From contig JALOOO010000006.1 of assembly GCA_025454375.1 (NCBI GenBank), positions 1 through 52,296 on the forward strand: DNA of 52,296 nt, written 5' to 3'. This DNA is from Leptolyngbya sp. Prado105 (lineage in GTDB: Bacteria; Cyanobacteriota; Cyanobacteriia; Leptolyngbyales; Leptolyngbyaceae). Under the pieces are notes generated by a model. The model saw only the letters and a program-made list of their open reading frames with translations. It ran no database searches and was not told the DNA's origin. Shown here piece after piece: positions 33,493 to 43,200 of this stretch. Each line of letters opens with the position of its first letter. Position 1 is the stretch's first letter. Position numbers and translations under genes: made by a program.

Positions 33493-36400
33493 CTACAGTT
33501 CTGGCTTGAGCAGATTAACGATCGTGCGAATCAACTGTTCTGGCTCCAGTGGTTTGGTTAAGTGTCGCTGGAATCCAGCCTGCATCGCTCTTTTTTGATC
33601 GAGTTCAGCAGCATAGGCAGTCAGCGCGATCGCGGGAATCTGTCCGCCTTGATTTGAGAGATGCGATTCGCGTTGCGAAGCCTCGAAGAGTCGAATTTGC
33701 TCAATCAACATATAGCCGTCGATCTCTGCCATGCCAATATCGCTCACGATCAAATCTGGAGTAAATTGATCAATCAACTGTAATGCTTCTGAGCCAGAGG
33801 CAGCAGCGGTCACGGTTGCTCCATATTGTTCTAGTAGAAACGCTTCAAACTCACGAGTATCTGTGTCGTCGTCTACTAGCAGAATTTGTACGTTTTGCAG
33901 GCGCGTTTTTAAATCGGCTCCAGTTTGAATCGGTTCGACGGCGATCGGACTTGCCTGTTGCAGCGTCGGCAACTGCACCACAAAAGTTGCACCTTTTCCT
34001 TCACCGTCACTTTCGGCTTTGACTGTGCCGCCGTGCAGTTCGACAATTTGCCGCACGATCGCCAGCCCCAACCCTAATCCGCCAAATTTGCGCGTCGTGG
34101 AACCATCTTCTTGGCGAAAATACTCGAACACATCCGGCAGAAATTGCGGACTGATGCCCTTTCCAGTATCGATGACTCGAATTTGGGCGATCGTATTCCC
34201 TTCAGCTTCAACTTGCCGTAGTTGAACACTCACCCGTCCGCCGTTATCGGTAAATTTGACAGCATTGGTAAGCAGATTCCAAGCAACTTGCTGAAGTCGA
34301 GCAGCATCTCCAAAGATCGAAGCCACGCCTGAATCGAGGTCGAGCGTGATTTGAATATTCTTCGCGCTGGCTGCTAAGCTGACGGTTTCAACAGCAGCCG
34401 AAATCACAAATGCTAGATTGACCGGAACCGCGTTGAGCGTGAGTTTGCCTTGCATAATCCGCGAGATGTCGAGCAAGTCTTCGATCAGTTGCGATTGCAG
34501 TTTGGCGTTGCGCTCGATCGTGGCTAACGCATCTTTTTGACGGGCTGCATCGAGTCTGCCCGTTTGTAGAAGTCGAATCCAGCCCAAAATCGGATTGAGC
34601 GGGGTGCGGAGTTCGTGGGACAACACCGCGAGGAATTCATCTTTGATGCGATTCGTTTGCGCGAGTGCCTCAGCGCGGGTTTGTAGCTTACTGACAAGGT
34701 GCGATCGCTCCAACGATGCCGCGACCTGATTGACTACAACCTGCATTAATTCGAGTTCATCGGGAGTAAAGCGATCGCGCTGACGAGTGCCCATCCCCAA
34801 CGTGCCCAGAACGCGATCGCCAACGAGAAGCGGATGACTGGCATAGGCTCGAATACCGATCGACTGAACCGGAAGCGCCAAAGGATGATCGGATGACAAA
34901 GCATTTTCAACGACAGCAGGTTGGCGACATTGCGCCACATAGCCACACACGCCTTGCCCTAGTTCCAACACTCCAGCCAATTGAGCAATCTCCTCGGAGA
35001 TGCCGCCGTAGGCATGAAGGTGCAGATAGGGTTGATCGGCTTCAACCAAGTAGTTGAAGTAGACTTCGAGGTTTAAGTGCTTGGAAAGTTTGGTAAAGAT
35101 GCGGGCTAAGAAGATTTTGGGGTCTTCGTTGAGCAAGAGATCGGCAGCGACTTCAGAAAGCAAATTCAGCCGTTCGTTTTTCGCTTGCAGCGCGGCTTCG
35201 ATTTTTTTGCGATCGCTGATGTCAATCACAGAACCAATAAATCCTTTAAATTGCCCATCAACGCCAAACCAAGGACTTGCCGCATCGATCGCCCAACGAT
35301 ACTCTCCGTCTTTACGCCGCAGCCGATACTCTAACCGAAAGGCTTCATGGCACTCACTTGCGCTCAGGAAAATTGTTTTAGAGCCTTCAGAGTCCTCTGG
35401 ATGAACTACATCTAGCCACCCAAGCCCCAAACCTGTTGCTTCAGTTTGACCTGTAAAGTCATACCAACTTTGGCTCAGGTAGGTGCAATAGCCCGTAGAA
35501 TCAGTCACCCAGACCATCACAGGGGCATTGTCTGCCATGTTGCGGAATCGCTCTTCGCTTTCGCGTAAAGCTGCTTCTGCCTGTTTGCGATCGGTGATAT
35601 CTCGTGTCACTCCTGCGACTGCCTCGACTGCGCCCGTCGCATCAAACAGCGGCACTAAAATATACTCATAGGCTCTGGTTCCAACGGCACTCGTGTAAGG
35701 CGTTTCATCTTTAATGGGTTGGCGCGTCTCAATCACTTGCTGAATTTGATTTTGCAGTCGAGCCGCTAAATCTTCGGGATAATCTAACTCAAAAAAGTTT
35801 TTGCCCACTGCCTCGATCGATGTTTTTTGCCAGAGGTCGAGCAACGATTGACTAATGTAGGTGAATCGTCCTAATAAATCGAAGGTGTAAATAAAATCGG
35901 GAACGGAAGCAGCGATCGCATCGAACTTTCGCACCTGGCGTTCGAGTTCATCTGAGGTCTGTTGCAAGATCGCTTCTGCCCGTTTGCGATCGCTGATGTC
36001 GGTAAACACGATCGCGACTTGGTGCATGGCAGCATCTCCGACCCGCCACACCAAAACGTCAAACCAGCGATCGAGCGTATCTGAACGGATTTCGGTGCGA
36101 ATCGACTCGCCCGTGTGGACGACTTGCGCGTAAAGGTCGTTCCAGAACTGTTCTACTCCTGGTGCGAGTTCGCCGCCCGGAAGCACTTCGAGATAAATGA
36201 CGCGGCTCGCTCCCAGAGACTCACCCAAAATCCGAGCCGCAGTCGCCTGAATCTCGTTGACATCGGTGAGCAGGCGCAGCACCTCGGAGAGGGCGCTCAG
36301 AAAGTTATCCGCTCCGGCAGTTTGACGCACGATCGAGTTGCCATTCTGCGGCAGGATTGATTCTTGAATCTGAGCCGAATTGAGTTCGATTAATCGATTC

Positions 36401-36543
36401 TGTACCGCCGTTTTCAAATCCGCTGACCAGGTTTCGATCGCGCCTAACGGCGTTTGCGCCCAGTCGTGCGATCGCAGCAGCACATTGTCACCGTTGCCCG
36501 CAACCAGGTTTTCAGCCATTTTCTTCCGTTCTTCTGCCCTCAT
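33493..36543 (-). CDS. Multi-PAS/GAF hybrid sensor histidine kinase with receiver domain
   Basis: ATG 36543 (1016 residues) overlaps the stop of the XRE gene as ATGA. Longer starts would lie inside that gene. Order of domains, approximate: a PAS-like region (115-190), PAS (215-320, ends AVAGVTRDITDRKQAE), PAS/PAC (330-450, FIGSVIDISDRK), GAF (465-610, GQGVCGYVAQCRQPAVV), HisKA (DEFLAVLSHELRTPLNPILG), HATPase (NLLTNAVKFTDNGG, DTGKGISP, GLGLGLAIVRQIVELHGG) and a C-terminal receiver (ILLVDDDTDTREF, phospho-acceptor Asp in IVSDIGM, Lys in LTKPLEPE). No membrane segment is seen, so it is a soluble sensor. No dedicated response regulator is adjacent. The input signal is unknown. Confidence 0.93.
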   Translation of the reverse strand: MRAEERKKMAENLVAGNGDNVLLRSHDWAQTPLGAIETWSADLKTAVQNRLIELNSAQIQESILPQNGNSIVRQTAGADNFLSALSEVLRLLTDVNEIQATAARILGESLGASRVIYLEVLPGGELAPGVEQFWNDLYAQVVHTGESIRTEIRSDTLDRWFDVLVWRVGDAAMHQVAIVFTDISDRKRAEAILQQTSDELERQVRKFDAIAASVPDFIYTFDLLGRFTYISQSLLDLWQKTSIEAVGKNFFELDYPEDLAARLQNQIQQVIETRQPIKDETPYTSAVGTRAYEYILVPLFDATGAVEAVAGVTRDITDRKQAEAALRESEERFRNMADNAPVMVWVTDSTGYCTYLSQSWYDFTGQTEATGLGLGWLDVVHPEDSEGSKTIFLSASECHEAFRLEYRLRRKDGEYRWAIDAASPWFGVDGQFKGFIGSVIDISDRKKIEAALQAKNERLNLLSEVAADLLLNEDPKIFLARIFTKLSKHLNLEVYFNYLVEADQPYLHLHAYGGISEEIAQLAGVLELGQGVCGYVAQCRQPAVVENALSSDHPLALPVQSIGIRAYASHPLLVGDRVLGTLGMGTRQRDRFTPDELELMQVVVNQVAASLERSHLVSKLQTRAEALAQTNRIKDEFLAVLSHELRTPLNPILGWIRLLQTGRLDAARQKDALATIERNAKLQSQLIEDLLDISRIMQGKLTLNAVPVNLAFVISAAVETVSLAASAKNIQITLDLDSGVASIFGDAARLQQVAWNLLTNAVKFTDNGGRVSVQLRQVEAEGNTIAQIRVIDTGKGISPQFLPDVFEYFRQEDGSTTRKFGGLGLGLAIVRQIVELHGGTVKAESDGEGKGATFVVQLPTLQQASPIAVEPIQTGADLKTRLQNVQILLVDDDTDTREFEAFLLEQYGATVTAAASGSEALQLIDQFTPDLIVSDIGMAEIDGYMLIEQIRLFEASQRESHLSNQGGQIPAIALTAYAAELDQKRAMQAGFQRHLTKPLEPEQLIRTIVNLLKPEL

Positions 36544-36758
36544 GCTTTTAATTCTTTTGTAGGAAAATACTTCCTTTGCATAGGTGCCAAGGGCGAAGGT
36601 GTGGCTTGTCCGTTTTCCCACTGATTGATCGTCGGAAAGGTAACGCCAATCTGAACCGCAAACTTTTCCTGAGTCAGCTTCAATCTCTGCCGCAGTTTAC
36701 GAATCAGTTGACCAATGGCGGGCTGTTCGATCGCTGAATGTTCCTGATAAAAAGCCAC
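36540..36758 (-). CDS. Small XRE-family HTH regulator
   Basis: A 72-residue protein with one HTH_3 domain: AIGQLIRKLRQRLKLTQEKF, then AVQIGVTFPTINQWENGQAT. This is the cyanobacterial XRE type often paired with hybrid kinases. The ATG of the kinase overlaps its stop, so both are translated together. It may relay or limit the kinase output (inference). The tail after ATPSPLAPM is short and unlike the helix usual at this place, so the C-terminus may be altered. Confidence 0.82.
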   Translation of the reverse strand: MAFYQEHSAIEQPAIGQLIRKLRQRLKLTQEKFAVQIGVTFPTINQWENGQATPSPLAPMQRKYFPTKELKA

Positions 36759-36892
36759 ACCTTTTCACATTTTATAGAGTCCTTTGTTTATAGATAAGCT
36801 AAAGTTTGTTTGAGAGAAAGTTCATCTACCGCGAGGTAGAAATTGCTGTGCTGACCTTAACCAAGCTGAATCGGTTGTGTTGCAAAGATTTT

Positions 36893-37029
36893 GGTTATGT
36901 CGCAAATACTTTTTAGTGACAAACAAAGTATCTTGTTCGCATTCCGTTAATCACTCATTCCGAAGAGTTCTTTGATAAACTACTACAGAATATTAAGCCT
37001 CCCCACCCTACCATTTTTGCGACATAACC
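36893..37029. repeat. MITE-like element with 14-base terminal inverted repeats
   Basis: GGTTATGTCGCAAA (36893-36906) and its exact complement TTTGCGACATAACC (37016-37029) bound a 137-base A/T-rich stretch with no ORF. The ends resemble IS6-family termini (GGTTCTGTTGCAAA-type). A further diverged copy, GGTTGTGTTGCAAA, sits at about 36873-36886. Flanks AAGATTTT (left) and AAGATTGC (right, after one extra C) match at 6 of 8 bases, so a target duplication is possible but not clean. Confidence 0.5.
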
Positions 37030-37089
37030 CAAGATTGCGAGTGGATTGAATCGAGAGGTCTTCTTGCAACAAACAGTGCAGGAATCAAT

Positions 37090-37215
37090 CTAAAAATCAC
37101 TATCTAGAGCTAGAGAACCAAATTGTCCCAGAGCATTGAGGATTCTTTGCACGTCTTTAACATCTTCACCGTTGTCACCAAACCGTAGAGTTCGTTGATT
37201 GGTTTGAACTGACAT
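37090..37215 (-). pseudogene. Truncated peptidoglycan-binding-domain ORF (41 residues)
   Basis: ATG 37215 with CAGGAGAAAC upstream opens MSVQTNQRTLRFGDNGEDVK, then DVQRILNALGQFGSLALDSD. This is the first half of a PG_binding_1 domain (L-R-x-G-D-x-G-E-D-V-x-x-Q-x-x-L). The frame stops at a TAG just where GDFG normally follows, and I find no continuation in other frames. It may be a decayed gene or a short peptide that is still translated, since the ribosome site is good. Its 5' region (37256-37390) is shared with the pentapeptide-repeat gene at 42456-43118. Confidence 0.6.
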
Positions 37216-37255
37216 ATTGTTTCTCCTGAGTTGTTTGAACTTTGGTTTTAGTTAA

Positions 37256-37390
37256 GCGCTTTGCTGAACTGTCTTAATCGTAGAGATTCATCTCAAGAGC
37301 TACATCTGAAGAACGTCTCGACTCCCACTCAACGAAGTAGAGCTAATCGAGTTAACATTCGTTGATTGACTGAGCATGATTACTTAAATC
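37256..37390 (-). repeat. Upstream module copy A (shared 5' region)
   Basis: About 135 bases, roughly 80% identical by eye to 43201-43335 (copy B). Both lie 40-85 bases upstream of minus-strand genes that begin with a good ribosome site. The best-kept core, on the minus strand, is TGGGAGTCGAGACGTTCTTC (one mismatch within about 35 bases around it). It is probably a duplicated promoter or leader region. Confidence 0.6.
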
Positions 37391-37728
37391 TTTTGTCAAT
37401 GAGCAATGCCCTTTGCACTTGCACTCATCGAAACGGCATAGATTGCAGGCCTACAATCAGATTGACATTATCATAGAAAGTAGGTTTTATTGTTAGTAGT
37501 AGACCTGTAAGGGTTTGCTTGTTGTACTCCTCTTCTATTTTCCCCTAATCAATAGATACACCGTATAGGGAAGTTGGTGTGATGTACTGTTTGATGTACT
37601 GAAGGAGAAGTTTTTAAGCAGTAATCACGGGAAGCGATGGGCGATCGACGAATCAAGTCTGATCAGGTTAGTATTTCTGCATTTGATTGCTCTAGTAAAT
37701 CCTAGTTTGTCAAAGGAAGGTTCCAATC
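37391..37728. other. Intergenic, no gene recognised
   Basis: This 338-base stretch before dctQ contains no ORF I can support. A 22-codon ORF starts at ATG 37637 but has no coding support. The ribosome site AAGGAAGG just before 37729 belongs to dctQ. Confidence 0.5.
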
Positions 37729-38361
37729 TTGCCTACTCTGATTAAATCTTCCCACATTCGAGTGCTGCTCAAGCTAGCTCAAGCGATCAATACAGTGAGT
37801 GACAAGCTGGGTCAATTGAGCCAATGGATGGTTCTACTGACGATCGCAGTGGGATTCTACAATGTGACTGGGCGCTATTTTGGGCGGTTTATTGGACTAA
37901 AACTTTCCTCAAATGCCCTGATCGAACTCCAGTGGTATCTCTTTTCGCTCACGTTCTTTTTCGGGTTTCCCTACATTTTGAAACAAGCTGCCAATGTGCG
38001 GGTCGATTTTCTCTATGCCAATTGGAGTGAAAAACGCCGTGCCCTGGTTGATTTTCTGGGTACTGTTTTTCTGTTGATTCCCTTTTGTGTGTTGGCAATT
38101 TGGGTCAGTCTTAACCCGGTTTTGCAGTCTTGGGGACTACTGCCCGATGGGACTTGGGGAAGTTGGGAAATGTCCTCTGATGCCCATGGCTTACCGCGAG
38201 CGCCGATTAAAACGATGCTGGTTGTTGCTTTTGTCTGGTTGCTGGCTCAAGCGATCGCTCAAGCAGTGAAGTGTTTAGCTGTTTTGAAAGGCTATCTGCC
38301 ACTTTCTCAGATCAGTCAAGCGGATGATCAGTCTCCGGATCATCCGCTTCCACTAGAGTAA
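37729..38361 (+). CDS. TRAP transporter small permease (DctQ)
   Basis: A 210-residue membrane protein from TTG 37729 with AAGGAAGG about 9 bases upstream. It has four hydrophobic segments, including SQWMVLLTIAVGFYNVTGRY and ELQWYLFSLTFFFGFPYILK, followed by NVRVDFLYANWSEKRRALVD, the DctQ signature region. It forms the small membrane subunit of a Na+-driven TRAP importer with the DctM subunit encoded 36 bases on. Cyanobacterial TRAP systems of this type have been linked to glutamate or 2-oxoacid uptake. Confidence 0.88.
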   Translation: MPTLIKSSHIRVLLKLAQAINTVSDKLGQLSQWMVLLTIAVGFYNVTGRYFGRFIGLKLSSNALIELQWYLFSLTFFFGFPYILKQAANVRVDFLYANWSEKRRALVDFLGTVFLLIPFCVLAIWVSLNPVLQSWGLLPDGTWGSWEMSSDAHGLPRAPIKTMLVVAFVWLLAQAIAQAVKCLAVLKGYLPLSQISQADDQSPDHPLPLE

Positions 38362-38397
38362 CTCTGACCGCTTCCACTTTTTCTCTGGACTTTTCCT

Positions 38398-39744
38398 ATG
38401 GACTATCAATGGTTAGCGATTGCAATGTTTTTTGGCTTCTGTTTGATGCTGATGAGTGGCTATCCAGTTGCGTTTTCCTTTGCAGGAACAGCGATCGTGT
38501 TTGGGCTGATTGGTTGGCTAGTAGATGCGTTTGATCCGAGTCGATTATTGCTATTGCCAAATATCTGGTTTGGCACGATGTCCAATTTCACGTTGTTAGC
38601 GATTCCCTTTTTTGTTTTTCTAGGGGCTGTGTTGGAAAAGTCGGGATTGGCAGAAGAACTCTTGGAAACGATCGCGATTGTGCTGGGTCCTTTGCGCGGT
38701 GGCATGGCACTAGCGGTCATTCTTGTGGGCACAGTGTTAGCAGCAGCGACAGGCGTTGTGGCAGCGACGGTGATTATGATGGGAATGCTATCGTTGCCTG
38801 TGATGTTGCGCTATGGGTATGACAAACAGCTTGCAGCAGGGGTGATCGTGGCATCGGGAACTTTGGCACAGTTGATTCCACCCAGTTTGGTTCTGTTGGT
38901 GTTGAGCGATCAACTGGGTGTGTCGGTGGGAGATTTGTTTCTAGGTGCGTTGATTCCAGGGTTAATGCTCTCTGGTGTGTATGCTTTGTATGTTTTAGTT
39001 CTGGCTTTTTTCAAGCCCGACGTTGCGCCTGCTTTACCTTGGGAGGCTCGGCAATTGAGTGGATTCGCGCTGATCAAACGGGTGCTGAAGGTTGTGATTC
39101 CGCCTTTAATCTTAATTTTCGCGGTTCTCGGCAGTATTTTCTTTGGGATTGCGACACCGACTGAAGCGGGTGCAGTTGGGGCTGTCAGTGCTTGTGTTTT
39201 AGCCGCAGTGAATCGAAAGCTGAATTGGGAATTGCTGCGATCGGCAAGTCATGCCACTGCTATTGTGACCACTATTGTGCTAATGATTTTGTTTTGCTCG
39301 TCGTTTTTTAGTCTTGTCTTTGATGCCTTGGGCGGCAAAACACTGATTACAGAATTGCTCGTCAACTTACCAGGAGGGAAACTAGCGTTTCTCATTGTCA
39401 GTAATCTGGTAATCTTTCTGCTAGGTGTGTTTCTAGAATTTATCGAAATTTGTTTTATTGCGATGCCGTTGTTAGTCCCTGCGGCGCAGCAACTAGGGCT
39501 TGATATGGTGTGGTTTGGGGTGGTGATGGCGATTAATTTGCAAACTGCTTTCATCTCACCGCCGATTGGCTTTTCGTTGTTCTATTTGCAGAGTGTGGCT
39601 CCGAAGACAGTCCGAACGATCGATATCCACAAGAGTGCTATCCCGTTTATGGTGTTACAGGTTGCGGTTTTGATCGTGGTGATGGTGTTTCCTCAGACGG
39701 TGCGATGGTTAATTGAGCTTTCAGCGCAGCCACTTAGCCCTTAA
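38398..39744 (+). CDS. TRAP transporter large permease (DctM)
   Basis: A 448-residue protein with about 12 membrane segments. DctM marks include [80 protein letters not shown] and [20 protein letters not shown]. It forms the translocation path of the TRAP importer. Its last 11 bases overlap the end of the convergent binding-protein gene, so the three subunits are in two opposed units. Confidence 0.93.
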   Translation: MDYQWLAIAMFFGFCLMLMSGYPVAFSFAGTAIVFGLIGWLVDAFDPSRLLLLPNIWFGTMSNFTLLAIPFFVFLGAVLEKSGLAEELLETIAIVLGPLRGGMALAVILVGTVLAAATGVVAATVIMMGMLSLPVMLRYGYDKQLAAGVIVASGTLAQLIPPSLVLLVLSDQLGVSVGDLFLGALIPGLMLSGVYALYVLVLAFFKPDVAPALPWEARQLSGFALIKRVLKVVIPPLILIFAVLGSIFFGIATPTEAGAVGAVSACVLAAVNRKLNWELLRSASHATAIVTTIVLMILFCSSFFSLVFDALGGKTLITELLVNLPGGKLAFLIVSNLVIFLLGVFLEFIEICFIAMPLLVPAAQQLGLDMVWFGVVMAINLQTAFISPPIGFSLFYLQSVAPKTVRTIDIHKSAIPFMVLQVAVLIVVMVFPQTVRWLIELSAQPLSP

Positions 39745-40843
39745 GATTGCGATAGCTATAGCGAGTAAAACTCTGCTCGTTGATGTTGTTCCAGGCAGAA
39801 ATGTTCTGACGAAACTGATTCCACTCAGCAAAAATCGTCTTGAAGTCGCCATCTTTAGCACTGAGTTCATTGAACAATGCAGATGAGGCTTTTTCTGCGG
39901 CTACTAAGATTTCGTTGCTATAGGGTCGGAGTTGGACTCCACTTTTGAGCAGACGTTGCAGAGCTTCATTGTTACGAGCATCGTAGCGAGCTAGCATTTT
40001 GACATTGGCTTCAAAGGAAGCGGTTTGAATCGCTTCCTGATATTCGATCGGCAACTTTTTCCATTCGTTTAGATTGATCTGAACTTCTAGGGATGCTCCT
40101 GGTTCCCACCAACCGGGATAGTAATAGTACTTGGCAACTTTGTGTAAGCCTAGCTTTTCGTCGTCATAAGGTCCCACCCATTCAGCTGCGTCGATCGCAC
40201 CAGTTTGCAACGCTTGGAAAAGTTCGCCCCCTGCTAGGGTTTGCACAGTTACGCCCAGTTTGCCCATAACTTGACCGCCGAGTCCCGGAATCCGCATCTT
40301 CAAGCCTTGTAAGTCGCGCAAGTTCGAGATTTCTTTGCGAAACCATCCGCCCATCTGGGCACCCGTGTTGCCCGCAGGAAACTGAATGACTCCAAATTTG
40401 CGGGCATACAACTCCTGTAGCTTGTTGAGTCCGCCACCTTCATACAGCCAAGCATTCTGTTGTTGAGCCGTCAATCCAAAGGGTAAGGCAGTTCCAAAGG
40501 CGGTAGCTGGGCTTCTTCCCACATAGAAGTAGGCGGCAGTATGACCACAGGGTACAGCCCCTTGAGAAACAACATTGAGGACTTCTAAGGGAGGTGCGAT
40601 TTCTCCGGCGGGACGTGGGGTAATCTTAAATCTGCCACCCGTTAAGGCTGCGACGCGATCGACAAATTCTTGAGCGCCCCCGAAGATGGCATCTAAGGTC
40701 ATGGGCCAACTGGTTGCCATCTGCCAGTTCAGAGTAGGTAGGGTTGCATTGGATCGCGCTGTTGCGCCAGTGCGACAAGCGGCTAGCGTTGATCCGGTAA
40801 TCGTACTTGCGATCGCGGTTTGTAGAAATCGTTGGCGTTTCAT
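39734..40843 (-). CDS. TRAP transporter substrate-binding protein, TakP-like
   Basis: A 369-residue lipoprotein. CAGGAG precedes the ATG, and the signal ends STLAAC (lipobox, Cys23). The mature part matches the 2-oxoacid-binding TakP type: [51 protein letters not shown], then [20 protein letters not shown] and [15 protein letters not shown]. These segments include the residues that in TakP coordinate the carboxylate and cation. The substrate is therefore probably a 2-oxo or dicarboxylic acid rather than a sugar acid (inference). It is transcribed towards dctQM, which is unusual for TRAP sets that are normally co-directional. Confidence 0.92.
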   Translation of the reverse strand: MKRQRFLQTAIASTITGSTLAACRTGATARSNATLPTLNWQMATSWPMTLDAIFGGAQEFVDRVAALTGGRFKITPRPAGEIAPPLEVLNVVSQGAVPCGHTAAYFYVGRSPATAFGTALPFGLTAQQQNAWLYEGGGLNKLQELYARKFGVIQFPAGNTGAQMGGWFRKEISNLRDLQGLKMRIPGLGGQVMGKLGVTVQTLAGGELFQALQTGAIDAAEWVGPYDDEKLGLHKVAKYYYYPGWWEPGASLEVQINLNEWKKLPIEYQEAIQTASFEANVKMLARYDARNNEALQRLLKSGVQLRPYSNEILVAAEKASSALFNELSAKDGDFKTIFAEWNQFRQNISAWNNINEQSFTRYSYRNLKG

Positions 40844-40934
40844 CCTAAACTCCTGGTTTCCTGTTTTGTTTCCTGCATTCCTAGCGTCGAGATACTCTCT
40901 GCTTTAGCATTGAGTTAAACGGCTCACTCGTGCC

Positions 40935-42347
40935 TTAAGTTTGCAATGTGATTAACATAAAGTAAGCAGTAGAAATGCCTGCTAAAATCAAGCTTGATTT
41001 CAGTCTTTGCGTGTCTTTCTGAGCTACTGTTGCAACCGCATGAGCAATCAACCCTGCCGCAACTCCGTCTGCGATCGAAAACGTCAGGGGCATGATCAAA
41101 ATGACGAGAAACGCAGGAATCGCTTCTGCGAGATTATTCCAATCAATCAAACGCACACCCCGCATCATCATCACGCCGACCATGATCAGGAGGGGTGTCG
41201 TCGCAAATGCGGGAATGGCAGCAAATAAAGGAGTAAAGATTGTCGAAATCAGAAAGAGAATGGCAACTGCGATCGCCACAAATCCACTCCGTCCCCCTTC
41301 AATAATTCCAGACGCAGAGATGAGATAGGGAATCGCAGGTGTACTACCTATCAATGCTCCAAATACGCTCCCTAGCCCGTTTGCAAGCAGAGCGGACTGA
41401 GAACGACGGAGTTCACCCTCGGCAGTTAGTTGGTCTATTTGATGTCCCAACATATTGAAAGCACTAATCGTATCTGATAGCGACACAAATAACAAAATAA
41501 ATACAACCGCGATAAAATTTCCCAATTGTGACCCAGTAAGATAGTGTATGCCTGAGATCGCTTGTCCCATCAAATCGTAGGGAAAGTGCGGCAGTGCAAA
41601 AATGCTCTGAGGCAAGGGTGCTACACCACAGCCCCAACCCAGTAGAGCAGTGCCCACAATTCCCAAGGACAGCGCACCTTTCACTCGTCGAATGGTCAGG
41701 AGTGAAGTCAGTAGAATTCCAACGATCGCAATGAGCGTCGCGGGCTGTTTTAAGCTCCCTAAGATCGTCGTCGTTGCCGTACCCGATACAATAATGCCTG
41801 CACCAAAATAGGGCGGCGCAACTTTTCCAGAGAGCGCAATGTAGGACAGAAATAAACCCAAGCCTACGACCATTGCTTGCTTGAGAGACTGGGGAACTGC
41901 GTCGTTCAATGTGCTGCGAAAGGGACTCACCGACAATCCAGCGAATAAAATACCTTGAACCAGTGCGGCAGTAAGCGCCAAACGCCAATTCATGCCCATT
42001 CCTAGCACGATCGAAAAGGCAAAGAGCGCTGCCGTTCCAGTGCCCGGACTCAGCGCGAAGGGATAGTTTGCAAGCACACCGACTAGAATGCTCGCGGCTG
42101 CCGAACAGAGTGCGAGTGCGACTAGAATCTGCTCAAATAGATCGCCGGGTTGTTCGAGAAAAACAGCATTTCCCAAGATATGAGCATTCACAACCAGAAC
42201 GGGAGCAAGTGCCATAAAGGTTGTGAGACTGGCTAGCCATTCAGTACGATAGTTCGTGCCCAATTGTTCAAATCGAAAATAATCGCTGATCAGTTCTGGT
42301 AAGGAGGACAACGTGGGTTTGAAGAGGGCAGTTCTTTGTTTGAGCAT
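40935..42347 (-). CDS. NCS2/AzgA-type purine permease
   Basis: A 470-residue protein with about 12-14 membrane segments. AzgA-branch marks are FFRFEQLGTNYRTEWLASLT-like at the start (here DYFRFEQLGTNYRTEWLASL), TFMALAPVLVVNAHILG, FALSPGTGTAALFAFSIVLG, FVSLSDTISAFNMLGHQI and the STPAIPYLISASGIIEGGRS region. Relatives import adenine, guanine or hypoxanthine with protons. The start at ATG 42347 has no clear ribosome site. It stands alone, 92 bases from the TRAP binding protein. Confidence 0.88.
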   Translation of the reverse strand: MLKQRTALFKPTLSSLPELISDYFRFEQLGTNYRTEWLASLTTFMALAPVLVVNAHILGNAVFLEQPGDLFEQILVALALCSAAASILVGVLANYPFALSPGTGTAALFAFSIVLGMGMNWRLALTAALVQGILFAGLSVSPFRSTLNDAVPQSLKQAMVVGLGLFLSYIALSGKVAPPYFGAGIIVSGTATTTILGSLKQPATLIAIVGILLTSLLTIRRVKGALSLGIVGTALLGWGCGVAPLPQSIFALPHFPYDLMGQAISGIHYLTGSQLGNFIAVVFILLFVSLSDTISAFNMLGHQIDQLTAEGELRRSQSALLANGLGSVFGALIGSTPAIPYLISASGIIEGGRSGFVAIAVAILFLISTIFTPLFAAIPAFATTPLLIMVGVMMMRGVRLIDWNNLAEAIPAFLVILIMPLTFSIADGVAAGLIAHAVATVAQKDTQRLKSSLILAGISTAYFMLITLQT

Positions 42348-42455
42348 GAAGAGATACCGATACAGGATGGGGGCAATTTAGTTTGAAGTTGGGAAAAGAC
42401 GGTGATATGCAAGAAGCTAGTAGCGTTGCACACCTGAAAAGAGGTATCCACAGAT

Positions 42456-43118
42456 CTAGACCCGTACCTCCGACTTCTTCTTCCAAGGAACAGGGGGGTA
42501 AGCTTCAATCAGGTGCCAAAGAATCGGGGTGAGATATTTCCATCGACCTGGATCTCCGTCTGGAACTACATTGCTATCTCGATTGAGCATCTTCCACTCT
42601 TGCAAACGGTTGCGCTGACCGCCCACACACACCATAATTTCGCCTTCCGCATCGCAGTACCACACGACGGAAACTAACTCGAAGTGCATCGATTTTACCT
42701 CGCGCATGTTTCCGATCGCATAGTGTAAGTTGGCAGAGCTTAGGTCGGCACAATTTAAGTTGGTAGAACTTAAGTCGGCATAATTCAAGTTGGTAGAACT
42801 CAAGTCAGCAAAACTCAAGTCAGCAGAACTTAAGTTGGCATAATTCAAGTTGGTAGAACTCAAGTCAGCAGAACTCAAGTCAGCAAAACTCAAATTGGCA
42901 AAACTCAAGTTGGCACTCTGCAAGTCGGCACTCCGCAAGTCAGCATGATGCAAGTTAGCAAAACTCAAGTTAGCAGAACTCAAGTTAGCAGAACTCAAGT
43001 CGGCATTATGCAGGCTGGCATCTCGCAAGTTCGCGATCGCGCCTTCCTCCCCGTCCGACTGAATCCATAATCTGTGCTGTTCAATCTTTGCCTTGATTTC
43101 TTCATGGATGATTGCCAT
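42456..43118 (-). CDS. Pentapeptide-repeat protein
   Basis: A 220-residue protein. Residues 1-30 are charged (MAIIHEEIKAKIEQHRLWIQ), then about 21 pentapeptide units of the form A/T-N/D-L-S/N-S run from roughly 32 to 137 and would form a right-handed quadrilateral beta-helix. A C-terminal part with SVVWYCDAEGEIMVCVGGQR and WKYLTPILWHLIEAYPPVPW follows; I do not recognise it. No signal peptide is seen. Such proteins are abundant in cyanobacteria and mostly of unknown role. Its upstream region is the duplicated module B (43201-43335). Confidence 0.9.
   Translation of the reverse strand: MAIIHEEIKAKIEQHRLWIQSDGEEGAIANLRDASLHNADLSSANLSSANLSFANLHHADLRSADLQSANLSFANLSFADLSSADLSSTNLNYANLSSADLSFADLSSTNLNYADLSSTNLNCADLSSANLHYAIGNMREVKSMHFELVSVVWYCDAEGEIMVCVGGQRNRLQEWKMLNRDSNVVPDGDPGRWKYLTPILWHLIEAYPPVPWKKKSEVRV
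42722..43030 (-). repeat. 15-base tandem repeats within the pentapeptide gene
   Basis: The coding strand repeats units of about 15 bases related to TCTGCTAACTTGAG or TCTGCTGACTTGAG. They encode the pentapeptides, and two larger blocks (NLNYANLSSADLS-like) are themselves repeated. High DNA identity between units suggests recent slippage or duplication. Confidence 0.8.
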
Positions 43119-43200
43119 AATTCATCACCTTTTGGGTTGGACGACGGAGAACAAAGGATCTTGATGATGTAGCCTCTTTCTCATTAGTTTTTGCGGGAAG

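Noticed and set aside
37637-37705. 22-codon ORF as a leader peptide before dctQ
   Set aside because: No conserved pattern, and the upstream sequence is not a convincing ribosome site.
42722-43030. CRISPR-like array of short repeats
   Set aside because: Units are contiguous 15-base repeats in frame within an ORF and encode pentapeptide repeats; there are no spacers.
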